Below are positions 36,439-44,493 of a stretch of DNA of 64,000 nt, piece by piece (position 1 is the stretch's first letter; the number at the start of each line of letters is the position of its first letter). The DNA lies in NCBI RefSeq assembly GCF_003343245.1, contig NZ_CP024901.1:310001-374000 (forward strand), given 5' to 3'. The notes beneath the pieces are model-generated. The model worked only from the letters and a program-made list of their open reading frames with translations. It was not told the origin of the DNA and made no database searches. A program made the position numbers and the translations under genes. Source of the stretch: Photorhabdus laumondii subsp. laumondii (lineage in GTDB: Bacteria > Pseudomonadota > Gammaproteobacteria > Enterobacterales > Enterobacteriaceae).

Positions 36439-36740
36439 ATTAAATTATCCTAAAATTCTACTCCAGAGATCAAAGATGCTTTGTCTGACTTTTTAATTTA
36501 CGTCTTCCCCCTGAATATTAGTGTTATACCTATCTTTGTGTTTAATAATATTGCCATTCTCCATATCTTTTTTAGTTATATTTTGAATGTTAGCTACTTG
36601 TTTCGATATAGTATTAATTGATTGATGTAGATTTATTTTATCCAGAGTATTGCATCAGTATATCCGTGATGATTACCTTGATGCCTTGCTATTACACTAA
36701 CCCGTCGGCGTTGGCGTGGCATTCACCTCGGTAAGAAAGA
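36439..36740 (-). pseudogene. Toxin-tip remnant of the repeated cassette, copy A
   Basis: Read on the minus strand this encodes SVIARHQGNHHGYTDAI and, after a frameshift, TLDKINLHQSINTISKQ up to QGEDVN before a stop. The RHxGxH...Y pattern recalls AHH-type HNH/Endo VII nuclease tips. It sits directly upstream of the 183-aa-type gene, as toxin before immunity. Confidence 0.5.
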
Positions 36741-36744
36741 AGCC

Positions 36745-36764
36745 AGCCGGAAGCAATTCCGGCT
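36745..36764 (+). terminator. Perfect GC-rich hairpin with T-run
   Basis: The stem AGCCGGAA / TTCCGGCT with loop GCAA is followed by TTTTT. Equivalent hairpins occur near 41927, 57196 and 62095 in the other copies of this cassette. Confidence 0.7.
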
Positions 36765-36960
36765 TTTTGCTGTTTCAGAGGAAAAGCAGAATAAAATAGC
36801 TAAAATATAGCATATGTATATATTTATTATGAATTTTATATTTTTCTGTATTATTCCTTTGTTTATCTTCTTATTTGTTTTATATTTTTATGATTTTAAT
36901 TTATATATTTAATATATAAGTCTTACCTTGTAAGCTATTTGTTTTAAACATAAAAATAAC

Positions 36961-36995
36961 AAAGCTGGAAAGATCACGGGGATCTTTCCGGCTTT
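36961..36995. terminator. Shared cassette terminator
   Basis: The stem AAAGCTGGAAAGATC / GATCTTTCCGGCTTT lies just after the Imm50-like gene on the minus strand. It is one of at least nine related terminators in 36-62.4 kb. Confidence 0.8.
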
Positions 36996-37036
36996 GTTTA
37001 GTGATTTTTATACCAATTTTACAAACACATATCTTT

Positions 37037-37420
37037 TTATTTTCTTATGTAAACAGAAGGGCCAGTAAGACTTATATGTGAGCAAATAACTTTTATATCT
37101 ATATCGTTATTTTTAATACTCACTATATTGTTATTATCCATCATTTTAATATCTATTTTTGTAAGCATATCGGTTCCAATTCCTTGCATATTTAAGTTAG
37201 AAACACCAAAGCAGTAAATACCTGCTCTACATCTATTAAAATCTTTACCCCATTTATCTGGAGTTTTATCAGGAAGACTATTTACAAGATCAAATGACAT
37301 AATTACTGTTGGCCCATCCCTTTTTACATCAATGCTGAAAATATCTATCTCATTGATAGATGGTGGATTTGAATAAACTCGCTTCATCAATTCACTACCT
37401 GGTAAATCAGTCCAATACAT
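37037..37420 (-). CDS. Imm50-like immunity protein 1
   Basis: This 127-residue cytoplasmic protein resembles the Imm50 family: an N-terminal PPSINEIDIFSIDVKRDGPTV block, a middle CRAGIYCFGVSNLNMQG and a beta-rich end. Family members protect against Rhs or CDI toxins. Its likely toxin is the broken tip at 38531-38966, now separated from it by IS630 copy B. The frame is intact although its toxin is dead. The family call is from pattern memory. Confidence 0.6.
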   Translation of the reverse strand: MYWTDLPGSELMKRVYSNPPSINEIDIFSIDVKRDGPTVIMSFDLVNSLPDKTPDKWGKDFNRCRAGIYCFGVSNLNMQGIGTDMLTKIDIKMMDNNNIVSIKNNDIDIKVICSHISLTGPSVYIRK

Positions 37421-37423
37421 ATA

Positions 37424-38520
37424 TACCCGTAATCATTGAAGATGCTTGATTTTATCCGAAATGGAGATCATTATCCTCGCTATGAAAATATTCATTACCG
37501 ATGAACAAAAAGCCGAACTTGAACATCTCCATCACACCTGCCGTGATAAGAGGGAGTGTGATCGCATCAAAGCGGTCCTGCTGGCCTCTGAAGGCTGGAG
37601 TTCAGTGATGATCGCTCAGGCCCTGCGTCTTCATGAAATGACCGTTAACCGTCATATCAGCGATTACCTTAATCAAGGTAAACTTAAATCTGATAATGGG
37701 GGGTCTGATAGTTTGCTTTCTCAAGAACAAACTGATTTTTTAATCAATCACTTATCTCAACATCTTTTCCATCACACCCATGAAATCGTGGCCTATGTTG
37801 CTCAGCTCTGGAATATTACCTTTAGCATTCCCGGCATGAATAAATGGCTACACCGTCAGGGTTTTTCTTATAAAAAACCTTGTGGCGTCCCTCATAAATT
37901 CGACGCAGAAAAACAGCGACAATTTATTGAATATTATGAGAATCTTAAAGTCACAGCGAAAGACGAACCCATCCTTTTTCTTGATGCTGTTCACCCGACT
38001 CAAGGCACCAAACTCGGTTATGGCTGGATGCGAAAAGGCGAGAAAAAAACAGTAAAAACAACAGGAAGCCGGACTCGCCTGAATATATTGGGCGCGCTCA
38101 ACCTGAATGCCATTGGTCGTACGGTGTTCCAGGAATATCAAACCATCAATGACTACAACATTTGCTGTTTTTTCAATGAAATAAGAAAGTCTTATCCTGA
38201 CTATCATCAAAAAATTCATCTTATTGTGGATGGGGCGGGTTACAACAAAGCTCATCTTGTTAAGGAGTGGGCTTATGTTAGCAATATTGAGTTACATTAC
38301 CTTCCTCCCTATAGCCCAAATTTAAACCCAATAGAGCGATTATGGAAGGTCATGAATGAACAGGTTCGAAATAACCGTTATTTTGCGGATAAACATGAAT
38401 TTCGAGACAACGTCTTCAAATTTTTCACCACAACGCTACCGGATATAGCGGACTCGCTGATGTCTAGAATTAACGACCATTTTCAGGTGCTAAAAACTGC
38501 ATCTTGAAGTTTCTTGGGTA
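37424..38520 (+). mobile_element. IS630-family element, copy B
   Basis: This 1097-bp element is flanked by TA and practically identical to copy C at 57271-58367. Ends: TACCCGTAATCATTGAAGATGC and, inverted, TACCCAAGAAACTTCAAGATGC... with the shared TTGAAGATGC-type core. It split a toxin tip from its immunity gene. Confidence 0.92.
37482..38507 (+). CDS. IS630-family transposase (copy B)
   Basis: This 341-residue DDE transposase has an N-terminal helix-turn-helix, then FLDAVHPTQG, LIVDGAGYN and NLNPIERLWK with the catalytic acids. The encoded protein is identical to that of copy C, so one or both moved recently. I chose ATG at 37482 (MKIFITDEQ); an upstream in-frame ATG adds 12 residues. Confidence 0.93.
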   Translation: MKIFITDEQKAELEHLHHTCRDKRECDRIKAVLLASEGWSSVMIAQALRLHEMTVNRHISDYLNQGKLKSDNGGSDSLLSQEQTDFLINHLSQHLFHHTHEIVAYVAQLWNITFSIPGMNKWLHRQGFSYKKPCGVPHKFDAEKQRQFIEYYENLKVTAKDEPILFLDAVHPTQGTKLGYGWMRKGEKKTVKTTGSRTRLNILGALNLNAIGRTVFQEYQTINDYNICCFFNEIRKSYPDYHQKIHLIVDGAGYNKAHLVKEWAYVSNIELHYLPPYSPNLNPIERLWKVMNEQVRNNRYFADKHEFRDNVFKFFTTTLPDIADSLMSRINDHFQVLKTAS

Positions 38521-38530
38521 TATATCTCCA

Positions 38531-38966
38531 TTAGTAACTATAATGGTCTACTGTTCCATCAACGCTACCAGTTCTAATATTATCATGAGGTTTCACATTA
38601 AAATTAACCTTGATCACCTACACCACCTTGTCCAAATAGGTTTTTTATTTTAATTTAAGATAGGTTGACCATTTCTGTCTGTTAAATAACGTTTCATAAT
38701 TCTGCTACACATAGCCTTATTCAACCCATTGTTATACATAGAATTATGGGTGGCATAAGATGTAGCACTATTTTGGAATCTTATTTAACATTACCTGATC
38801 ATATTCTTTTGTATTTTGATGTTTCTGATTAAATACTTATTTGGACGCTGGTTTTTAGGAATGCCAATATCTCTTTTTGCAGCTCTAAGAGCATCTTTTC
38901 TGGAATTAAATTGGGTATTACACCCAGCCAGCCAATCCAATTGACCGGATCATGGACATAGCTGTA
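38531..38966 (-). pseudogene. Rhs core scrap plus HNH/Endo VII-type toxin tip, broken
   Basis: Minus strand: a Rhs core end ([12 protein letters not shown]) leads into a tip with CNTQFNSRKDALRAAKRDIG, then breaks. After the MITE at 38683-38787 the tip resumes with FGQGGVGDQG and, after a frameshift, HFNVKPHDNIRTG ending HYSY. This resembles HNH/Endo VII-type Rhs tips (SAGHxxGxxGxxDQGPHFNxRP). The MITE and at least one frameshift kill it. The Imm50-like gene beyond IS630 copy B is its likely partner. Confidence 0.75.
38683..38787 (+). mobile_element. MITE-like 105-bp element, copy 1
   Basis: The terminal inverted repeats begin TAAATAACGTTTC and TAAATAAGATTCC and both end in TGCTACA. There is no coding capacity. 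Copies 2 and 3 lie at 56187-56291 and 60112-60216, all exactly 105 bp. Confidence 0.85.
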
Positions 38967-38986
38967 TGCCAAGATAGATCATCAGA

Positions 38987-39018
38987 AAGCCGGAAGATCT
39001 CGTGGGCTCTTTCCGGCT
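38987..39018. terminator. Shared cassette terminator
   Basis: Hairpin AGCCGGAAGA / TCTTTCCGGCT after the Imm50-like gene 2; same family as at 36961. Confidence 0.7.
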
Positions 39019-39025
39019 ATTTATA

Positions 39026-39418
39026 TTATTTAGTCCATCGTACATCCCAATGCGGTGTAATATCCTCTATTACCATTGTTCTGGTAGAACAATGGAGGTA
39101 AAAGCCATCATTTTTTATTGTAATTTCTGTTTTTTCCTTCGTTGATTCAATAATGGGGGTACATTCAAATGCAACTCCTCCCCCATTAATTTCCAATACA
39201 GAAACATCAATACATGTCAATGTGATCATAAAACAATTAAACTTTTTCCTCCTCCATTTTTCTGGAATAACGTTTGGTATATTTTTGCTACAGAAAAAAA
39301 TTTTTAATCTAGATGTGTCATAATATAAAAATTGTTCAAATCCAACATGTTCCATCGATAGTTCATTATTAAACATGAACTTAATTTTTTCTTTAAAAAT
39401 AGCATGATCAAACCACAT
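39026..39418 (-). CDS. Imm50-like immunity protein 2
   Basis: This 130-residue protein without signal peptide is mostly beta. Its start codon lies 10 bp after the stop of a toxin-tip fragment, and the ribosome-binding site TTGAGG overlaps that stop, which is the normal toxin-immunity layout. It is distantly similar in layout to the Imm50-like protein at 37037. Its paired tip belongs to the same nuclease group, which supports the family call. Confidence 0.55.
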   Translation of the reverse strand: MWFDHAIFKEKIKFMFNNELSMEHVGFEQFLYYDTSRLKIFFCSKNIPNVIPEKWRRKKFNCFMITLTCIDVSVLEINGGGVAFECTPIIESTKEKTEITIKNDGFYLHCSTRTMVIEDITPHWDVRWTK

Positions 39419-39427
39419 TTATTTGCC

Positions 39428-39590
39428 TCAAGGAAAATTATAATGTTCTGGTAATCCATCGACACTTTTGTTTCTAAATCCATCTCCAGACGCAGGATTA
39501 TATTCTCTAGGATTAAAATGAGGCCCCTGATTTCCAGGAGTCCCCGGTGGGCCATATATATGCCCTGCGGAATGTTCCTGTATTACTATT
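39428..39590 (-). pseudogene. C-terminal fragment of an HNH/Endo VII-type Rhs tip
   Basis: About 53 codons encode IQEHSAGHIYGPPG, NQGPHFNPREYNP and a final LPEHYNFP. This is the catalytic end of an EHHH-like nuclease tip. The front of the toxin is missing; a terminator hairpin occupies its place. Only the immunity gene remains complete. Confidence 0.7.
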
Positions 39591-39592
39591 AC

Positions 39593-39624
39593 AAAGCCGG
39601 AAGATCATGGGGATCTTTCCGGCT
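39593..39624. terminator. Shared cassette terminator
   Basis: Hairpin AAAGCCGGAAGATC / GGATCTTTCCGGCT fused to the toxin fragment; same family as at 36961. Confidence 0.75.
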
Positions 39625-39643
39625 GATTTTTCAAAGTTAGTTA

Positions 39644-40631
39644 ACCCGAATTCTGCTTAAGCCGTCATTAAAATATCTTTCTCTGAGTAGAAAATTTTCA
39701 GTGATGGCTTTTTCAATTTAAGGCTGTAAGCAATCAATCCACCTAAAACACACAACAGAAAGCCTTTTATACTTCGGTGGCGCGAGTGCTCAATTTGAGA
39801 AATGGTCTTTAATTGCCCGTTAATCGTTTCGATGATAAATCTCTTTTTTAACATTAAGTTATTCCACTCAGACAGCGCTTGTGCTTTCATATTACGGCGT
39901 TTCTTCGTGATGAAAGTCACACCGATTTTGGCTAAATCATCGGCCAGTTCCTGACTGAGATAACCTTTATCACCGTAAAGATAACCCGTTAACGATTTTG
40001 ATAATTCGCGTACAGGCTCTCGATCATTCACATTACCGGGAGTCACTTTTAGCGCGAGAATTTCGCCCTGATGGTTAACAACCAAGTGTAATTTGAAGCC
40101 GTAAAACCAGCCCATTGATGTTTTTCCGCGCTGGGCTATTCCCTTAAAAACCTTATGACGCGGGATACGGATGTTATGACAGACGCACAAACTCGTGGAA
40201 TCAATAAAAGCAATCTTGGTCGGTTTTCCTTTTAATTGAGTCAGATAACTACATAGTGGGACCAAAACGGAAGGGGCAACACTGACAAAACGGGTATAAC
40301 TGAGCAGGGTGGGGAAATCTTTGTGGTGATATTTCCAAATATGTTCCAGATAAAAATGTTTAAAATCACGGTAATGCGCCATATGAAAAAGGATCAAAAT
40401 AGTCATGATTTCACTGGGGTGCATATGGCCTTGCCGATGACGCTGGCGGTACCCTTTTTCGAAACAAAATAATTCCCATTGAGGAATGAAGAAGCGGCAA
40501 AAATCATCGACATCGCAGAAAATTTCAACTAACTTGTTCATAGCCTGTTCCTCCCCGGAGCTGTTTCGGCGTGCACCAAAACATTGCTCCTGGAACAGGC
40601 TTCATGTCAATTTCTTATCCAGAATTCGGGT
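39644..40631 (-). mobile_element. IS982-family element
   Basis: A 988-bp element with inverted ends ACCCGAATTCTG / CAGAATTCGGGT. The 6-bp direct repeat TAGTTA flanks it on both sides (39638-39643 and 40632-40637), a clean target duplication. Confidence 0.9.
39657..40541 (-). CDS. IS982-family transposase
   Basis: This 294-residue transposase starts with MNKLVEIFCDVDDFCRFF. Catalytic residues lie in FIDSTSLCVCHN, YLYGDKGYLS and RFIIETINGQLK. The frame is intact and of normal length. Its stop is 13 bp inside the IS end. Confidence 0.93.
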   Translation of the reverse strand: MNKLVEIFCDVDDFCRFFIPQWELFCFEKGYRQRHRQGHMHPSEIMTILILFHMAHYRDFKHFYLEHIWKYHHKDFPTLLSYTRFVSVAPSVLVPLCSYLTQLKGKPTKIAFIDSTSLCVCHNIRIPRHKVFKGIAQRGKTSMGWFYGFKLHLVVNHQGEILALKVTPGNVNDREPVRELSKSLTGYLYGDKGYLSQELADDLAKIGVTFITKKRRNMKAQALSEWNNLMLKKRFIIETINGQLKTISQIEHSRHRSIKGFLLCVLGGLIAYSLKLKKPSLKIFYSEKDILMTA

Positions 40632-40698
40632 TAGTTAATTTTCATATACATGTTTTTCAGCTATAACTGATTATTTTAGATAGCAAAAAGCTTCACTA

Positions 40699-41193
40699 TT
40701 AAGATCCTACAATATGAAGCCTATTTATTATGTTAACCAATTCATCATATCTAAACTGTTCGGAAAATACACAGCGTGGATAGCCTATTAAATCTTCCAA
40801 TGCATCATTATGACCAATAAATTTCCACAAAATAATACCGAGATTATCGGTTAATTTATATGAGTACATATCAAAATAATCCGACCATGTACCTAAATTA
40901 ACAGAGAAAGATTTTGCTAAATCATATTTTTCATCATCAAAGAGATTCATGTCATTTTCTAATAAATCATAGATTAAATGATGATCATCAAGTAAATATC
41001 TCTCATCTAACTTATTTTTATTTAAAATTTCTGTAAGCCCACCAATTAAATATCCATCAAAAAATATTGTATCGCCTAAACTTCCCAAAAAAATCCCGTT
41101 AATCCAGAGTCTTGCCCGACCAATTAACTTTTTTCTATTTTCAAGAGAGTATTCAACAGCAAAAGTGGACTTATTTCCTATGATATTTGTCAT
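40699..41193 (-). CDS. Imm42-like immunity protein
   Basis: This 164-residue cytoplasmic acidic protein has GRARLWINGIFLGSLGDT in the N-terminal third and a WSDYFDMYSYKL block, as remembered for the Imm42 family. AAGGGTG precedes the ATG. No toxin tip remains upstream; the decayed cassette B starts there instead, so it is an orphan immunity gene. Confidence 0.6.
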   Translation of the reverse strand: MTNIIGNKSTFAVEYSLENRKKLIGRARLWINGIFLGSLGDTIFFDGYLIGGLTEILNKNKLDERYLLDDHHLIYDLLENDMNLFDDEKYDLAKSFSVNLGTWSDYFDMYSYKLTDNLGIILWKFIGHNDALEDLIGYPRCVFSEQFRYDELVNIINRLHIVGS

Positions 41194-41244
41194 GATTTAC
41201 ACCCTTTAAATCCTTCCATGTTTCTGGCAAATCTAGGTATATTT

Positions 41245-41614
41245 TACTTCATTTAGAAAATTATCGTATTCTATGTTATAAGCCAACTCTTGCTTCTTTC
41301 TTATAAGATATTATTTTCTTTTTCTCATCTTTTCTTTAACTTGATCCTGAGTAGATGTTTTTATTCTGTCAAGGATATCCTTTTCTGCTTTTTTATAATC
41401 CTCATGAAGATAAAATTCAGATACCAGATCAGAGAAAAAATTACTCAAAACCATATAGTTGCCTGGTATGTCTTGATCGAAAATAAGCTTTAATGTCATA
41501 TTTTTATTATCAATAATTTCGTGTTCATTAAATTTTTCAATAGAACCGGATGAGAATCAGAATTTTTAAAAAAAATTCAACGGGTTCCATATAAAAGATT
41601 ATTATATTACCCAT
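41245..41614 (-). pseudogene. Immunity-like gene (183-aa type), truncated copy B
   Basis: This copy keeps the ATG (41614) and about the first 120 residues (with frameshifts) but lacks the C-terminal third, which ends at a junction near 41240. See the intact copy at 61237-61788. Confidence 0.75.
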
Positions 41615-41639
41615 GTTAAATTATCCTAAAATTTTACTC

Positions 41640-41910
41640 CAGAGCATCAAAGATGCTTTGTCTGATTTTTTAATTTACGTCTTCCCCCTGAATATTAGTG
41701 TTATACATATCTTTGGGTTTAATAATATTGCCATTCTCCATATCTTTTTTAGCTATATTTTGGATGTTAGCTACTTGTTTCGATATGGTATTAATTGATT
41801 GATGTAGATTTATTTTATCTAGAGCATTGCATCAGTATATCTGTGATTACCTTGATGCCTTGCCATTGTACTAACCCGTCGGCGTTGGCGTGGCATTCAC
41901 CGCGGTAAGA
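41640..41910 (-). pseudogene. Toxin-tip remnant of the repeated cassette, copy B
   Basis: Minus strand: a MARHQGNH-type segment, then after a frameshift ALDKINLHQSINTISKQ. Same broken tip as at 36439-36740. Confidence 0.45.
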
Positions 41911-42134
41911 AAGAAGCTAGCCGGAAGTGATTCCGGTTTTTTGCTGTTTAAGAGAAAAAAAAGAATAAAATAGCTAAAATATAGACTATGTTAATATTTA
42001 CCATTGATATTATATTTTTCTGTATTATTATTCTGTTTATCTTCTTATTTGTTTTATATTTTTATGATTTTAAGTTATATATTTAATATATAAGACCAAC
42101 TCTGTAATCTATTTGTTTTAAACATAAAAATAAC

Positions 42135-42167
42135 AAAGCTGAAAGATCACAGGGATCTTTCCGGCTT
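42135..42167. terminator. Shared cassette terminator
   Basis: Hairpin AAAGCTGAAAGATC / GATCTTTCCGGCTTT, 13 bp after the end of the next minus-strand gene. Confidence 0.75.
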
Positions 42168-42179
42168 TTTACTATTAGC

Positions 42180-42842
42180 TTAGGGTAATTTTATTTTCCC
42201 TTTTTTGACATTAGCTTTAATGTCGTACTTAAAATCTACACAATAGTGATTCAAGACTTCATCTAATTTAATTAGCTTTATTCTTTTGATATTTTCTTTA
42301 ATTAATCTGTTAGCTACTTTTTCTGAAATAAAGATAAATCCTGCTAATAAAGTAGTCCGTATTGAAAAAATATCATAATTTAATGATTCATTATGAAAAG
42401 ATAATTTATGAGGAATTAAATTTCCATATTTATCTTTTTCCAATATTGAATATTTTTCATTTAGAAATAACTCTTTGTCAGTAAAAAAAAGATAATTTAA
42501 TGAGTTATTGATAGTTTTTCCATCTTTAATAGATGTCGCAATTAATTTTTTTAAAACATGATCACTTAATTTAAACTCATTGATAATATCGAAAAATCTA
42601 TCAGATAGGATATGAGCCATATTGTGTTGATAATAATTAAACCACAATTTCCCAATATTTTTATTACATAACAAATATAAAGTATTAGGGCATTCCTTAT
42701 CTAATAGATAATAAGGTATATCATGCCTGGAGCCTTCATAATCCCATTTTTCATTAATTTGATTCTCGGTATCTACTATAGCATGAAGATATCTTGGCAT
42801 TAGTGAAGAATTATAATCGTTCATTAATACATAATAATTCAT
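42180..42842 (-). CDS. Immunity-like protein, duplicate copy 1
   Basis: This 220-residue protein (start MNYYVLMNDYNSS) is predicted cytoplasmic and helical/beta mixed, AT-rich in codon use. I set the start at 42842, where GGGAGAG has proper spacing, rather than an ATG 45 bp upstream. An almost identical gene lies at 58553-59215, with matching DNA on both sides. The family is not firmly recognised; position after a toxin-like remnant and before a shared terminator suggests an immunity role. Confidence 0.65.
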   Translation of the reverse strand: MNYYVLMNDYNSSLMPRYLHAIVDTENQINEKWDYEGSRHDIPYYLLDKECPNTLYLLCNKNIGKLWFNYYQHNMAHILSDRFFDIINEFKLSDHVLKKLIATSIKDGKTINNSLNYLFFTDKELFLNEKYSILEKDKYGNLIPHKLSFHNESLNYDIFSIRTTLLAGFIFISEKVANRLIKENIKRIKLIKLDEVLNHYCVDFKYDIKANVKKGKIKLP

Positions 42843-42899
42843 TAATTTACTCTCCCACATTTTGTTGTAGATACTTGACCAGACCATATTTTATTTTTC

Positions 42900-43146
42900 A
42901 TATCCATCTGATTATTTTTTTTAAAATCATATTTTCTTCATGTGGATGAAAAGCATCATTAAGAATCATTCCAATCATATTGTCCTGCTCATGGATAAAG
43001 AAAATTTCATTTTCTAAGAAATATAACCTTGACAATAAACTGGGTTTTTTTGAGATGGAATTAAACCATTGGATTCATTCTCTTATAAATATACCATCGA
43101 TAAGCTCCAATCGGCGCTGGCTTACCGTTGGCATGCACCAAAATAG
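42900..43146. pseudogene. Toxin-end remnant joined to a 65-aa-gene tail
   Basis: Minus strand 43065-42900 encodes an open stretch with FFIHEQDNMIGMIL and HPHEENMIL ending just before the immunity-like gene, probably the C-terminal end of its lost toxin. Plus strand 43099-43146 is the last 15 codons of the repeated 65-aa gene. The same join occurs at 59265-59518. Confidence 0.5.
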
Positions 43147-43154
43147 ATCATAAT

Positions 43155-43188
43155 AAGGCCGGAAGATCTCTGAAAATCTTCCGGCTTT
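43155..43188. terminator. Shared cassette terminator
   Basis: Hairpin AAGGCCGGAAGAT / ATCTTCCGGCTTTT directly after the next immunity gene. Confidence 0.75.
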
Positions 43189-43192
43189 TATA

Positions 43193-43672
43193 TCAAATTA
43201 CTATTATTTTTTCTTTAGAAATTCCAACAGGCCAATGTCCTGCATAATATATTTTTACTATTCTTTCCCATTTATTACCAAGATTAAGATATTTTTCAGA
43301 TATATATTGTCTAAATGCATAGCATATAGCATTTCTTGCTACTTGGTTAAAATCATGTGGTCCAGATATAAATTTACCTTTAGCCAACTCTTTAGTCATA
43401 CTCATGACCGCTTTATTTATCTTCACTCTGATTTCTACAAGATCTTTCGGGCTATCTTGCTTCTTATAAAATGGATCTTCTTGAGTTGGTGATGTTGGAA
43501 GCCATTTAGTATTTTTATAATAACCTTTAAATTCAATATCCGAAGGATTAATAAATACCTTTTCAACACTCTCAATCAAAATTACATCTTCATCCTGAAG
43601 ATCAGATAAACCCATATTAGAGAAAAAACTCGTCTTTTTAATTTGTCCTAATTCTTCGTTAATATCAATCAT
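43193..43672 (-). CDS. Immunity-like protein of the HNH tip
   Basis: This 159-residue protein starts one base after the stop of the HNH toxin tip (TAATATG layout), which marks it as that toxin's immunity protein. It has no signal peptide or membrane segment, as expected for a cytoplasmic nuclease inhibitor. The family is not recognised. The C-terminal part [13 protein letters not shown] is notable for its aromatic residues. Confidence 0.65.
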   Translation of the reverse strand: MIDINEELGQIKKTSFFSNMGLSDLQDEDVILIESVEKVFINPSDIEFKGYYKNTKWLPTSPTQEDPFYKKQDSPKDLVEIRVKINKAVMSMTKELAKGKFISGPHDFNQVARNAICYAFRQYISEKYLNLGNKWERIVKIYYAGHWPVGISKEKIIVI

Positions 43673-43673
43673 A

Positions 43674-44183
43674 TTACAATCTCAAATCAGTTATGGTTCC
43701 CGGAGGAAGAGCTTTTCTTCCTTGTTGGATTGTAGTGCGAAGGACCCCTCCCGCAGCATGTGGGCCAGGTATTCCAGGTAGTGAGTGATTAGGTAATGTT
43801 CCATGAGTAGGCATTAAATTCCACCACTTATTTGCTCCGCCACTTTCCAACGGAATTATATGATGCGGAGTTGCACCAATCGGCCATGTCCTACCTGTAT
43901 TAGTCTCCCATTGCTTCATTAGATAATCTTGATCTCTCACAAACTCTTTTCGAGATACCTGATTTTGAAGAGCACTACGCCTTTGAACAACAGGTAAGTT
44001 ACTTTTCAATATTTCTGCTTGCTTAGACGTTATATGCCCTCCCGGTGACGCAACTTTATTCGCATCATTAACGATGCGATTAATAAGAGGGCACCCTGCC
44101 AATCCCAGAGGGTCAATCCAATTGACCGGATCATGGACATAGCTGTACGGGTTAACGCCACCACTAAGATTTAAAGGATCTTA
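43674..44183 (-). pseudogene. Orphan Rhs tip with HNH nuclease domain and core scrap
   Basis: The frame enters from a Rhs core piece ([15 protein letters not shown], then [11 protein letters not shown]) and continues into a complete-looking HNH domain: [29 protein letters not shown] and a GPHAAGG end. It lacks the other 1000 or more residues of an Rhs protein and any secretion domain, so it is a displaced tip. An internal ATG at 44102 could give a 142-residue protein, but without an Rhs shell it would not be delivered. Recombination into a full rhs gene could revive it. Confidence 0.75.
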
Positions 44184-44493
44184 GGCACTATTCCGACGCC
44201 ATCATACAGTTGAGCGGACCTTTCCCCCTGATTTAGCAGCCTTTTTCTTCACCGCTTTTTCCCGCCCTGTTAAAGAACATATCAACTCGCCCCGACGGGC
44301 ATTTTGCCGATTTTAGCTCACTTTTTCCCCGATGTCAGTGCCGGGTTTCGCCCCGCTTTTTCTGCCAGAACCGGGTTTTGTCGATAACCCGGGGCGGCGG
44401 GGCAGCTTGTCTGCGCCGCTGACGCGGGTTGGCCGGGTGCGGGCTGGCGAAGCCCGCTTATCGACGGGGTTCAGCGGGGAGCCCCCGCTCGCG
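44184..44493. other. GC-rich stretch of unknown origin beside the IS50-like element
   Basis: About 310 bp are clearly more GC-rich than the DNA to the left and contain GGCGGGGC- and GCCCGC-type runs. No coding frame makes sense. It matches the base composition of the T6SS genes beyond the IS, so it may be left-over T6SS-locus DNA. Confidence 0.4.

Noticed and set aside
39304..39555. An 83-codon minus-strand frame starting MAHRGLLEIRG
   Set aside because: It is out of frame with the recognisable toxin-tip fragment (SAGH...GPHFNPRE) that occupies the same DNA.
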